From NCBI GenBank assembly GCA_963826505.1, contig CAWGXG010000010.1, forward strand, positions 62,001 through 126,000: a DNA stretch of 64,000 nucleotides. The letters are read 5' to 3'. The notes under the pieces were generated by a model. That model was not told where the DNA came from and searched no databases. It saw only the letters and a program-made list of their open reading frames with translations. The position numbers and the translations under genes are program-made. The first letter of the stretch is position 1, and each line of letters begins with the position of its first letter. The stretch comes from CAWGXG01 sp963826505. Its GTDB lineage: Bacteria > Chloroflexota > Anaerolineae > Aggregatilineales > Aggregatilineaceae. Positions 42,715 through 51,489 of this stretch are shown here, in pieces.

Positions 42715-43986
42715 TTATTCTCCAGCGCCAGGTTCCACGCCGGCTAATTCTACTTGCTCTGCGGGCATTTCGCCAGCCTCAATTTCCGCGTCCGGCTCGG
42801 CGACTGGTTCGGCCTCTGGTTCCAAATCCAGTTCGGCCTCTGCCTCGGCGTCGGGTACAACGGGCAGGTCCAGCCCATTGTCCACGTCGCGAATACTCAG
42901 GCCCAGACGCTGGCGGTGCGGCTCGATGCTGATGATACGCGCGCTGATTTCCTGACCTTCGTGCAGGATGAGGGTCGGGTCAGCCGGGGGCGGATCGGTG
43001 ATCTGGCTGGCGTGCAGCAGGGCCTCGATGCCGGGGTCCAGGCTGACAAACGCGCCAAACTGCGTCACGCGACTGATGCGCCCTTCGACCAACTGGCCGA
43101 CGAAGTACATCTCGTCCACCTGGGTCCAGGGGTTGGGTTGCAGCCGCTTGAGCGACAGCCCGATGCGGCGGCCTTCCTGATCCAGACGCAGCACATACAC
43201 ATCAATCTCGTCACCCACTTTGAGCAGTTCGCGCGGGTGTTTGACGCGGTGCCAGGCCAACTCGCTGATGTGAATCAGACCGTCGGCTCCGCCGAGATCG
43301 ACGAACGCGCCGAAATCGCGCAAGCCGCTGACGATACCACGCCGGGTTTCGCCTTCGACCAGCGATTCAAGCAGCTCGTTCTTGTTAGCGTCGCGCAGCT
43401 CGCGCTGAGCTTCGCGCTGGCTGAGCACAAGACGACGGCGGCGGCGGTTGACCTCGATCACCTTGACGGAGATCGGTTGACCGATCAGGGCAGCAAGGAA
43501 GTCTTTACGCTCGTCTTCGTTGAGGCCGCGCGGCAGGTTGATGACGTGGCTGGCCGGGATGAACCCGCGCAAGTTGCCAAACGGCACGATCAGCCCGCCT
43601 CGGTTCGCATCCGAGACCTGACCGTCCCAAATCTCGTCGGCGTTCATCAGGTCTTCGGCCTTCAGCCAATCTTCGTTTTGCTTGGCCTGGGCCACCGAGA
43701 CGATCAGATTGCCGTCGTCATCTTCGGACCGGACGATCATGACAGGGACTTCGTCACCCACGGCGAATTCCACATCATCGCCCAGGCGTTCGAGGTCGTT
43801 GCGGGGCACGATTCCGTCGCGCTTCATGCCGAGGTCTATCAACATACCCATATTGTCGATAGACTGAACGATGCCCGTGACGATGTCGCCACGCACGGGC
43901 TGGTCGGCGAGGGATTCCTCAAGCAATGCCAGGAAATCCATCTCTTCTTCTGCCAAGTCGGTAGTTAAGTTAATCTGATCAGCCAT
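42715..43986 (-). CDS. rpsA: 30S ribosomal protein S1 (four S1 domains)
   Basis: A 423-residue RNA-binding protein. Four S1 OB domains are seen at about residues 32-104, 119-190, 208-277 and 293-366; clearest are 'TRRGIVSGLRDFGAFVDLGGADGLIHISELAW' and 'EGRISRVTQFGAFVSLDPGIEALLHASQI'. The tail (about 375-423) is acidic and Glu/Ala/Pro-rich. E. coli S1 has six domains; four-domain forms are usual in several other phyla. It docks mRNA on the 30S subunit. It is preceded by a consensus promoter and a leader of about 230 nt with a T-run hairpin. Confidence 0.95.
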   Translation of the reverse strand: MADQINLTTDLAEEEMDFLALLEESLADQPVRGDIVTGIVQSIDNMGMLIDLGMKRDGIVPRNDLERLGDDVEFAVGDEVPVMIVRSEDDDGNLIVSVAQAKQNEDWLKAEDLMNADEIWDGQVSDANRGGLIVPFGNLRGFIPASHVINLPRGLNEDERKDFLAALIGQPISVKVIEVNRRRRRLVLSQREAQRELRDANKNELLESLVEGETRRGIVSGLRDFGAFVDLGGADGLIHISELAWHRVKHPRELLKVGDEIDVYVLRLDQEGRRIGLSLKRLQPNPWTQVDEMYFVGQLVEGRISRVTQFGAFVSLDPGIEALLHASQITDPPPADPTLILHEGQEISARIISIEPHRQRLGLSIRDVDNGLDLPVVPDAEAEAELDLEPEAEPVAEPDAEIEAGEMPAEQVELAGVEPGAGE

Positions 43987-44040
43987 GACTCTACTATATC
44001 CCCCTAGGGATCGATGTGTGTTTGCTATGGAAAAGGCAAC

Positions 44041-44074
44041 AAAAAACCGGCACGATCACTTCCGTGACCACCGG
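44041..44074 (-). promoter_or_regulatory. T-run hairpin in the rpsA leader (possible attenuator)
   Basis: Minus strand: CCGG and GGTCAC / GTGATC-like arms with a 4-nt loop and a small internal loop, then CCGG and TTTTTT. It lies inside the predicted rpsA leader, about 55 bp before the ATG, so it could be an attenuator or an autoregulatory site. Confidence 0.5.
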
Positions 44075-44129
44075 CCCGTTATGCGGCTAGCCGCGCGTTA
44101 CGCTTTGGCTGGTATGGAATTGGTTACGC

Positions 44130-44157
44130 AGATCAACAATCAGCGATAAACAATCAG
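44130..44157. repeat. Heptamer array, 4 units (minus orientation)
   Basis: Minus strand CTGATTG, TTTATCG, CTGATTG, TTGATCT in phase, inside the rpsA leader. Confidence 0.5.
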
Positions 44158-44222
44158 GCGAAAACTTTCCAGAACCCAAGCGAAAATCAGCGCAGCGCGC
44201 CCCCCTCTCCATAGTGGGAGGC

Positions 44223-44251
44223 ATTATAGCCGCCACGCGAGGGTTTGTCAA
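44223..44251 (-). promoter_or_regulatory. Consensus sigma70 promoter of rpsA
   Basis: Minus strand: TTGACA (44251-44246), exactly 17 bp, TATAAT (44228-44223). A perfect match to the housekeeping consensus at both elements. Confidence 0.9.
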
Positions 44252-44297
44252 ACCTTTTTAACCAATTGAGTCGGCGCACACGGGATGATTAAGGGAA

Positions 44298-44322
44298 CAA
44301 AAAAGCGTATTGTTGAACGCTT
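44298..44322 (-). terminator. Terminator of the gene at 44385-44750
   Basis: AAGCGT (44303-44308), 8-nt loop, ACGCTT (44317-44322), followed on the minus strand by TTTTTTG. Confidence 0.75.
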
Positions 44323-44384
44323 CCCCGCTAAATCTCCGCTCCAGCTAGAGGGGAGACTCGCAGCCACCCGCTTTTCGCCCGCCT

Positions 44385-44750
44385 TCAGGACAGCAGCGTC
44401 TGCACGGCGACCCCTACGACCATCGTCAATGTGCCCAGCAGCACCGAAGGGAGAATCAGCCCGACGCTGCGGTTAATCTCGCCGTGATCCTGCGCCATGC
44501 GCTCCTGGGCGCTGGTGTTTTCCATCGTGCGTGTGTAGAGGTATTGGAAACTGCGCGTCGTGCCCCAGCCGCCCATCATACTGAACGGCCCGATGGCGAA
44601 AATCAGCGCGCCGAAGCCCAACAGAGCGAGCGAAATTTCGTTGATGCTGTGCCAGCCCGCCACCAGACACAGCGCAGCAATCCCCAACAAAATCGCGGCT
44701 TCATACGTAACGAGCCGCTTGATCACAAACAAGGCGTAATCTTTACTCAT
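44385..44750 (-). CDS. Small membrane protein of unknown function
   Basis: A 121-residue protein with three hydrophobic helices: 'AAILLGIAALCLVAGW', 'ISLALLGFGALIFAIGPFSMMGG' and, after a polar loop, 'GLILPSVLLGTLTMVVGVAV'. No enzyme motif. GAGGA precedes ATG 44750; two earlier in-frame starts (44771, 44807) are possible. It has its own terminator and lies upstream of rpsA on the same strand. Function unknown. Confidence 0.65.
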   Translation of the reverse strand: MSKDYALFVIKRLVTYEAAILLGIAALCLVAGWHSINEISLALLGFGALIFAIGPFSMMGGWGTTRSFQYLYTRTMENTSAQERMAQDHGEINRSVGLILPSVLLGTLTMVVGVAVQTLLS

Positions 44751-44877
44751 AATGTCCTCAACGGTAAGCATAATCAGGACGCGGCGCACTACGCGCCGTG
44801 CGCTCACATATGCCTATTCTACCCCGTCCTGCGCCCGATGGGGGCGCGGTGAAAAGCAAACAGAATACCTGCTTTAG

Positions 44878-44905
44878 CTGATCACTGTCCCCTGTCCCCT
44901 CACCG
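44878..44905. repeat. Heptamer array, 4 units
   Basis: CTGATCA, CTGTCCC, CTGTCCC, CTCACCG in phase, about 45 bp upstream of the dnaE -10 element. Confidence 0.5.
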
Positions 44906-44947
44906 CCAATTTTTAAGGTTAGGGTTCGGTTTTGGATGGTCTGACGG

Positions 44948-44956
44948 TGTTATAAT
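44948..44956 (+). promoter_or_regulatory. Extended -10 element for dnaE
   Basis: TGT followed by TATAAT (44951-44956), 55 bp before the dnaE ATG. No good -35 is visible, as is common for extended -10 promoters. Confidence 0.5.
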
Positions 44957-45010
44957 GCGGGTGGGCCGCAGCGGTATCCCACCGCACAATCGTTTACCAG
45001 ATGAGACGCC

Positions 45011-48000
45011 ATGCCAGACGAAAAAGAGTTCGTCCACATTCACGTGCACACGGAATTCAGCCTGTTGGACGGCTTCAGCCGGATCAAGAAGCTGGTGAAC
45101 CGCGCGGCTGCCACCAATATGCGCAGTCTGGCGATCACCGATCACGGCACGATGTTTGGCGTGATCGATTTTTACCGAGCCTGCAAAGACGCCGGGAGTC
45201 AAGCCGATCATCGGCATGGAAGCCTATCTCGCGCCGTGGGGCCGCCCCATGACCGGCCGCGAGTCCGAGTACGACAGCAAACCGAGTCACCTGCTGCTGT
45301 TGGCCCGCAACGAAACCGGCTACAAAAACCTGCTTCAGATCGCGTCGGCGGCACAGTTGAAGGGCTTTTACTTCCGCCCGCGCATCGATCACGATTTTCT
45401 TGCGAAGCACTCTGAAGGGCTGATCGCCACGTCGGGCTGTCTGGCCGCCGAAATTCCGCGCCTGGTCGAACGCGGCCAGGAGAACGAAGCCAAGAAGCGT
45501 ATGGGCTGGTACCAGGAGGTCTTCGGGCGCGAGAATTTCTTCCTGGAATTGCAGCATCACAACATCGACCAGCTCCACATCCTCAACCGCTGGCTAATCG
45601 AGGAACAGGGCTACGCCAATATTCCGCTGGTCGCCACCAACGATGTGCATTACGTCCTCGAAGAAGATTACGACACGCACGATACGCTGCTATGCATCCA
45701 GACGGGCAGCATGAAGGCCGAGCAAAACCGGCTGCGCTTTGAGAGTCCGACCTTCCACCTGCGCACGCCGGAAGAAATGTGGCGGCTGTTCGCCAACATC
45801 CCGGAGGCGCTGACTAACACGCTGCTGATCGCGGATATGTGCGACGTCAACCTGGATTCGGAGGGCTATCATCTGCCGGTCTTCCCCGTACCGGCGGGGC
45901 ACTCGCCGCGCACCTATTTGCGCCACCTGTGCGAGCGCGGCCTGGCGTGGCGCTTCGGGGATCGCGCAGACGATCCCGACATCCGCGCCCGGCTTGATTA
46001 TGAGCTACACGTCATTCACGACATGGGCTTCGACACCTATTTTCTGATCGTGTGGGACCTGTGCGAGTTCGCGCGCCACGCCGACATCTGGTGGAATGTG
46101 CGCGGTTCCGGCGCGGGCAGCCTGGCCGCTTACTGCCTGGGGATTACCAACATCGATCCGATGCACAACAGCCTGCTGTTCGAGCGATTCCTGAACCCGG
46201 GCCGCAAGACGATGCCCGATATCGATCTCGACTACCCCGAAGATCGCCGCGCGGAGATGATCGAATACTGCGCCAAGAAATACGGCGAGGACAAAGTCGC
46301 CGCGATCATCACGTTCGGGACGTTGGGCAGCAAAGCCGCGATCCGCGACGTAGGGCGCGCCTTCGACCTGCCGCTGCCCGAAGTCGATCGCATCGCGCGC
46401 CTGATTCCGTCGGCGGGCAAGCCGATCAAGTTTGACGATGCGCTTGGCGACGATCCCGACAAAGCCCTGCCCGATCTCAAAGCCGCCTACGCCTCTGATC
46501 CGACCGCGCATAAGCTGATCGACGCGGCGCGGGAGATGGAAGGCATCACGCGCCATGCCAGCACGCACGCCGCCGGAGTCATCGTGGCCGATCGCCCGCT
46601 GGTCGAATACATCCCGCTGCATCGCCCCACGAAGGGATCGCCCGAAGACGCCCCAGTCAAAATGGTGACGCAATTCCCGATGGAAACCTGCGAATCGATC
46701 GGGCTGCTCAAGGTGGACTTCCTGGGGTTGTCCACGCTGACAATCATGCGCAAAGCCTGCGAGATGATCGAGCGCTACCACGGCATCCATTACGACCTGT
46801 CAAATATCCCTTACCGCGCTGATCCGGATGATCCGGATCAGGCGCAGGCCATCGCGGAGATGTTCGAGATGATCGGGCGCGGCGAGACGATCGGCGTGTT
46901 CCAGTTGGAGTCGCAGGGCATGCGGCGCATGCTGACCGACATGCGTCCCAAGCGCTTCGAAAACATCGTGGCGGCGGTGGCGCTCTACCGCCCCGGCCCG
47001 ATGGAATACATCCCTAGCTACAACCGCCGTCTGCACGGCGAGGAGCCGATCGAATTCAAACACCCGCTGCTGGAGCCGATCCTGGAAGAAACCTACGGCA
47101 TCATCGTCTACCAGGAACAGATCATGCAGATCGGCGCGGAATTGTTTGGTTACTCGCTCGGCGAAGCTGACTTGATGCGCCGCGCTGTCTCCAAGAAGAA
47201 AGAAAAAGACCTGCGCAAGCACCGCGAGACTTTCGTCGAGCGCGGCCCGGAACACGGCGTCGACGGCGCTACCGCCAACCATATTTTCGACGACATCGAG
47301 TTCTTCGCGCGCTACGGCTTCAACAAAAGCCACGCCGCTGACTACGCCGTTCTGACCTGCCAGACCGCGTTTTTGAAGTGCCATTACCCGCACGAGTACA
47401 TGGCCGCGCTGATGAGCGTCCACCGCGACAACTCGGCCAAAGTGGGGCTGTTCGCGGCGGACTGCTCGCGTATGGGGATCGCCGTGCTGCCGCCCACCGT
47501 CAATGGCAGCCTGCTTGATTTCAGCATCGAGACGCAGCCCGACGGGCAGCGCGCCATCCGCTTCGGGTTGGCGGCCATTAAGAATGTGGGCGTCGTACCG
47601 CTGGAACACGTCATCGCGCAGCGCGAGCACGACGGCCCCTTCCGCGACCTGGACGATTTTTGCCGCCGCGTGGATACGCGCGTCGTCAACAAGCGCGCGC
47701 TCGAATCGCTGATCAAGGTCGGCGCACTGGACGAGTTCGCGACGCGGCCCACGCTGTTAGCGGCGCAGGATCGTATCATCTCGTTTTCGGCGGAGGAGCA
47801 CAAAGCCAAAGACAGCGGCCAGATGAGCCTCTTCGGCGAGAATACGGGTGTGTCCTTCGGCGCGGATGAGAGCATCCTGGCCCATCTGCATGATGTGGAA
47901 AGCATCTCCAAGCGCGAAATGCTCAACTGGGAAAAAGAGCTGGTCGGCCTGTACGTGACGGATCACCCGTTGAAGGCCATCGTCAGCTTGTTGGATCGCG

Positions 48001-49151
48001 TCACCACGTCCACCAACGCCGAGCTGATCGAAGCGGGCGACGCCGCCAACGGCCACATGGCAACCGTGGCCGGGCTGGTGACCAATCTGCGCACCTTCTT
48101 CACCAAGAAGGGCGATTCGATGGCCGTGCTGGCCGTGGAAGATGTCACAGCCACGATCAGCGCGGTGCTGTTCCCGCGCACCTGGGAGAATTTCCGCGAC
48201 ATGATCGACATGGACGCCGTCGTCATTTTGCGCGGCAAAGTGGATACCTCGCGCGGCGACGTGCAGATCATCGTGGAGGAAGTCCGGCTGGAGCAGGATA
48301 TCTCCGTGCCCGACGAGCCGTTGGCTGATCTGCAAGAGCGGACTTTCAGTTGGCTCGAACCGGAGGACGACGCGCCCTCCGGCGAGGACTCCGCCGACGA
48401 TCTGGCCGAACAAGATGATCTGTACGACGACACGGGCGACAGCACGCCCGGCACCCTGACCGACGATGTCCCGCCCATGACGGAAGCTATGATTCCGGCC
48501 TCTGCCGGGGCCAGCGTCGCGACTGCGCCGCCCATCGTGCCTGCGGCGCTGCCTCCCGACGAGCCGCCACATTCAGCGGGCCCGCTCACCGATCGGGAAA
48601 TGCCGGGTTGGCTCGAAGCCGAAGAAGGCGACTGGACCGAACCAACGGCGTACGTTTATCACAATGGCACGGGCCACATCATCGGCGTGGAAGAGCCAGA
48701 ACCGGAAGACGAGCCGGACGAGACACTCGCCAAACCTGCGCCTGCCTTTGACGCGGCGGGCCGTGTAATGCCACCCCCGGCCCCAGCAGACCGTCCGCGC
48801 GCCGTCGAGTCGGCGCATGCGCGCCCTCCCGAGGCTGAGTCGCCGGTTCCTATGCGCCGGCTGCGTCCAGCCGCGCCGCCCCCACCCGCTCCCGCTGAGG
48901 ATGAGCCGGGCCGCCTGCTTACGCTCTATATCCCGCGCTCCAACGATACCGCGCATGACCGGGCGTTGATCCGGCGGCTGCACGGCTTATTGACGCAGTA
49001 CCCCGGCCCGGATCATTTCCGTTTCGTGATCGAGACAGGCGACAAACGCGCCTGCCTGGATTTCCCAAATCACAACATCCACATCAATGACGACGTGCTG
49101 AACTCTGTGGCAACGATGATCGGTGAGGAGAATATCACGATCGACGCGTGA
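45011..49151 (+). CDS. dnaE: DNA polymerase III alpha subunit, one frameshift
   Basis: The replicative polymerase subunit. With one base removed near 45194-45197 (the GGG before AGTC), the gene encodes 1379 residues without a break. The first frame stops at 45415; the second is open from upstream of 45216 to 49151. PHP domain: 'HIHVHTEFSLLDG' and 'AITDHGTMFG', with His residues of the metal site. Polymerase core: 'MPDIDLDYPEDRR' (about 400-411), 'HASTHAAGVIV', 'VALYRPGPMEYIP' and 'YGFNKSHAADYAVL'. The OB domain follows ('MATVAGLVTNLRTFFTKKGDSMAVLAVEDVTATISAVLFP'). Residues about 1107-1297 are an unusual acidic, Pro-rich linker, and a folded 80-residue end resembles the C-terminal domain. DnaE is normally essential, so the shift is probably an error in the sequence. 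Confidence 0.92.
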
Positions 49152-49216
49152 GGCGCGCCCGGTTTTACGGTATAATCCCCCTAACGGGGAGCCATTGGGA
49201 CAAAGGGAAACGGGCC

Positions 49217-49690
49217 ATGGACACGCGACGCGCCGATCCGATTCGGCTGATTGCGCTGCGGTTGCGCCAGGACGAGCTGCGAAACCTGGTCCAACAGCCC
49301 AGCGTTAACGAAGCCTTTCGCGTCACGATTCAATACCACTCCGCCGACCATCCCAACCAGGTCGCCACGCTGACGCGCGGCCATGCCGGAAACGCGACAC
49401 TGCTGGTGATCTACGACAAGCCCAACCGCGACGTGCATTTCACACATGCTATCGACTCCGATCGCGGCCGCACGCTTCAGGCCGCCCTGCGGCGCGTGCA
49501 TTTCGACACGCTGGACGATCAGCCAGATGTGCCGTTTTTTGGCGTGGACCTGTGGCTGGTTGAACGCGCTTCCGGGAGTTTTTATCACGATGTCGTGCTC
49601 TCACCCGACAGCGCGCGCGGCTTCTACCGCGAGCTGATCCTGGCGATCCGCGAGCACCTGAAAGAAGCGCTGCGTCCCATCGCGCCGTAA
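49217..49690 (+). CDS. Hypothetical protein, dnaE-adjacent
   Basis: A 157-residue cytoplasmic protein, not recognised. It has a helical start 'DPIRLIALRLRQDELRNLVQ', a beta-rich centre ('FRVTIQYHSADHPNQVATLTRG', 'ATLLVIYDKPNRDVHFTHAI') and a helical end 'GFYRELILAIREHLKEAL'. AAAGGG and CGGG precede ATG 49217; a longer frame from 49148 lacks a ribosome site. It lies 65 bp after dnaE and 58 bp before a CYTH gene on the same strand, and so may share a transcript. Confidence 0.65.
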   Translation: MDTRRADPIRLIALRLRQDELRNLVQQPSVNEAFRVTIQYHSADHPNQVATLTRGHAGNATLLVIYDKPNRDVHFTHAIDSDRGRTLQAALRRVHFDTLDDQPDVPFFGVDLWLVERASGSFYHDVVLSPDSARGFYRELILAIREHLKEALRPIAP

Positions 49691-49748
49691 GCACGCGCCA
49701 GAATCGTACCCAGGCCGCCCAACGGCTGCCGGACAAGGAAAAATCAGA

Positions 49749-50351
49749 ATGAATTCCAAGATGGTCGAAACCGAAATCAAGTTGTTCGTGCCGGACCTCG
49801 CGCCGCTGCCCGCGCGGATCGCCGCCGCCGGGGGCACGCTTGCCGCGCCGCGCGTGCGGGAGCACAATATCCGCTACGATAGCCCGGACGCGAACCTGAG
49901 CCAGCAGGGCACCGTGCTGCGCCTGCGGAGCGACTCACGCACGCGCCTGACCTACAAAGGGGTTCCCCAAACGGCGGACGGCGTGGTCACCCGCCTGGAG
50001 GCGGAAGTCACGGTGGATGATTTCGAAAAGATGGATTTCATTCTGCGGCGGCTCGGCTTCACACCCTATACCATTTACGAGAAATACCGCACCACCTACC
50101 AGCTCGGCGAGGTTGAGATCGTGCTGGATGAAATGCCGTACGGGAGTTTCGTCGAGATCGAAGGCCCGGCCCCGGCCATCCACGCGGCGATGGACTCGCT
50201 CGATCTGAACGCGTGTGTGTCCATCAAAACCAGCTACCTGGGTCTGTTTGCGCACATGCGGCAGGCGCTCAACCTGCCGTTCAACGATCTCACCTTCGCC
50301 AACTTCGAGGGGGTGACGATCCCAGATCGGTTTTTCGAGTCCTTGGGCTGA
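49749..50351 (+). CDS. CYTH domain protein (class IV adenylate cyclase-like)
   Basis: A 200-residue CYTH-fold enzyme. The start 'MVETEIKLFVPD' carries the ExExK metal/phosphate motif. 'NIRYDSPDANLSQQGTVLRLRSDSRTRLTYKGV' has the substrate-tunnel Arg and Lys residues. 'EIVLDEMPYGSFVEIEGP' holds the Asp and Glu-x-Glu of the barrel. CyaB-type members make cAMP; others hydrolyse inorganic tripolyphosphate or thiamine triphosphate. Activity cannot be decided from sequence. AAGGA and AAAATC precede the ATG. Confidence 0.87.
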   Translation: MNSKMVETEIKLFVPDLAPLPARIAAAGGTLAAPRVREHNIRYDSPDANLSQQGTVLRLRSDSRTRLTYKGVPQTADGVVTRLEAEVTVDDFEKMDFILRRLGFTPYTIYEKYRTTYQLGEVEIVLDEMPYGSFVEIEGPAPAIHAAMDSLDLNACVSIKTSYLGLFAHMRQALNLPFNDLTFANFEGVTIPDRFFESLG

Positions 50352-50365
50352 AACAAGACGCGTGG

Positions 50366-50405
50366 TTATCCACATATCCACAGGCTGTGCATAAGCTGTG
50401 CATAA
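50366..50405. other. Cluster of DnaA-box-like sites
   Basis: Within 40 bp: TTATCCACA (50366-50374, perfect), ATATCCACA (50374-50382), and two inverted TTATGCACA sites (50386-50394 and 50397-50405) 11 bp apart. Lies in the gap between the CYTH and ROK genes. Confidence 0.6.
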
Positions 50406-50454
50406 GTCGCGCGCCGGGGTGGTGCGCGCAGCTATCGCAGGGGAAAGCGAGTTG

Positions 50455-51357
50455 ATGATGCTGTTAGGAGCCATCGAAGGCGGCGGGACCAAGTTTGTGT
50501 GTGCGATCGGGGATGCGAGCGGCCAACTGTTCGCCCAACAGCGCTTCCCGACGGTGGCCCCGCAGGCGACCGTCAGCCAGGCGATCGCGTTCTTCAAGCA
50601 GCAGGAAGTGCTGCGCGGCGAGCGGCTGGCAGGCATCGGGATCGGGATGTTCGGCCCGATCGACCTCAATCCCGCGTCCGAGTATTACGGTTACGTCACG
50701 CGCACGCCCAAAGCGGGCTGGTCCTTCGCCAACGTGTTAGGCCCGGTCCAGTCGGCTTTCCCGGATATTCCCGTGGGGTTCGACACGGACGTCAACGTCG
50801 CCGGGCTGGGGGAACACCAGTGGGGCGCGGCCCAGGCGTGGCAGACCTTCGTCTACCTGACGGTGGGGACGGGTATCGGCGGCGGTGGGCTGATCGGCGG
50901 GCAATTGATGCACGGCCTGATCCATCCCGAAATGGGGCACATCCTGGTCCCGCGCCGCGCGGATGACCCGATGGACGAGGGCGCGTGCCCATTCCATATC
51001 AACTGTCTCGAAGATCGGGCGACCGGTCCGGCTATCCACAAGCGCTGGAACGCGCCCGGCAAATCACTCCCGCCCGATCACCCCGCCTGGGACCTGGAAG
51101 CCTATTACCTGGCGCACGCCGTCGCGGATTATATGCTGGTGCTTTCGCCAGAAGGCTTAATTCTGGGCGGCAGCGTGCTGCACCAGCGCCAGCTTTTCCC
51201 GCTGATCCGTGAAAAAGTGCGCGCGCTGATCAACGGCTACATGGTCCACCCGGTGATGGACAATCTCGACGCTTATATCGTGCCGCCCGCGCTGGGCGAC
51301 GATGCCGGGATCAAAGGCGGGCTGGCGCTGGCTCTGCGCGAGCTTGGGAAGGACTAA
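50455..51357 (+). CDS. ROK family sugar kinase, fructokinase-like
   Basis: A 300-residue ASKHA-fold kinase. The N-terminal phosphate loop is 'LLGAIEGGGTKFVCAIGD'. 'VGFDTDVNVAGLGEHQWGAA' supplies the catalytic Asp, and 'YLTVGTGIGGGGLIGG' is the ROK signature. The zinc region 'HPEMGHILVPRRADD...CPFHINCLEDRATGPAI' has His, two or more Cys, as in Bacillus-type fructokinases. It should phosphorylate fructose or mannose at C6 using ATP. ATG 50455 is followed by a second ATG; AGGGGAAAG is upstream. It is next to malQ, consistent with a role in sugar use. Confidence 0.9.
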   Translation: MMLLGAIEGGGTKFVCAIGDASGQLFAQQRFPTVAPQATVSQAIAFFKQQEVLRGERLAGIGIGMFGPIDLNPASEYYGYVTRTPKAGWSFANVLGPVQSAFPDIPVGFDTDVNVAGLGEHQWGAAQAWQTFVYLTVGTGIGGGGLIGGQLMHGLIHPEMGHILVPRRADDPMDEGACPFHINCLEDRATGPAIHKRWNAPGKSLPPDHPAWDLEAYYLAHAVADYMLVLSPEGLILGGSVLHQRQLFPLIREKVRALINGYMVHPVMDNLDAYIVPPALGDDAGIKGGLALALRELGKD

Positions 51358-51489
51358 AAGCTGTTCAACACGGAGGACGCTGAAAAGGGCTAACCCCGCC
51401 CGGCGGCGTGAGCCATTGCAAAATCTGCAACACGATCTATAGTGTGAAGCGTAGAAACGCGACATTTGACCACCTTACAAGGAGGTTGC

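Larger units (their letters stand above)
43987..44384. other. rpsA leader and intergenic region
   Basis: A gap of about 400 bp holding, in minus-strand order, the terminator of the upstream membrane gene (44298-44322), the consensus promoter (44223-44251), a heptamer array (44130-44157) and a T-run hairpin (44041-44074). No coding signal. Confidence 0.6.

Noticed and set aside
50366..50405. Chromosomal origin of replication
   Set aside because: DnaA-like boxes occur, but there is no dnaA, dnaN or rpmH gene and no AT-rich unwinding region nearby.
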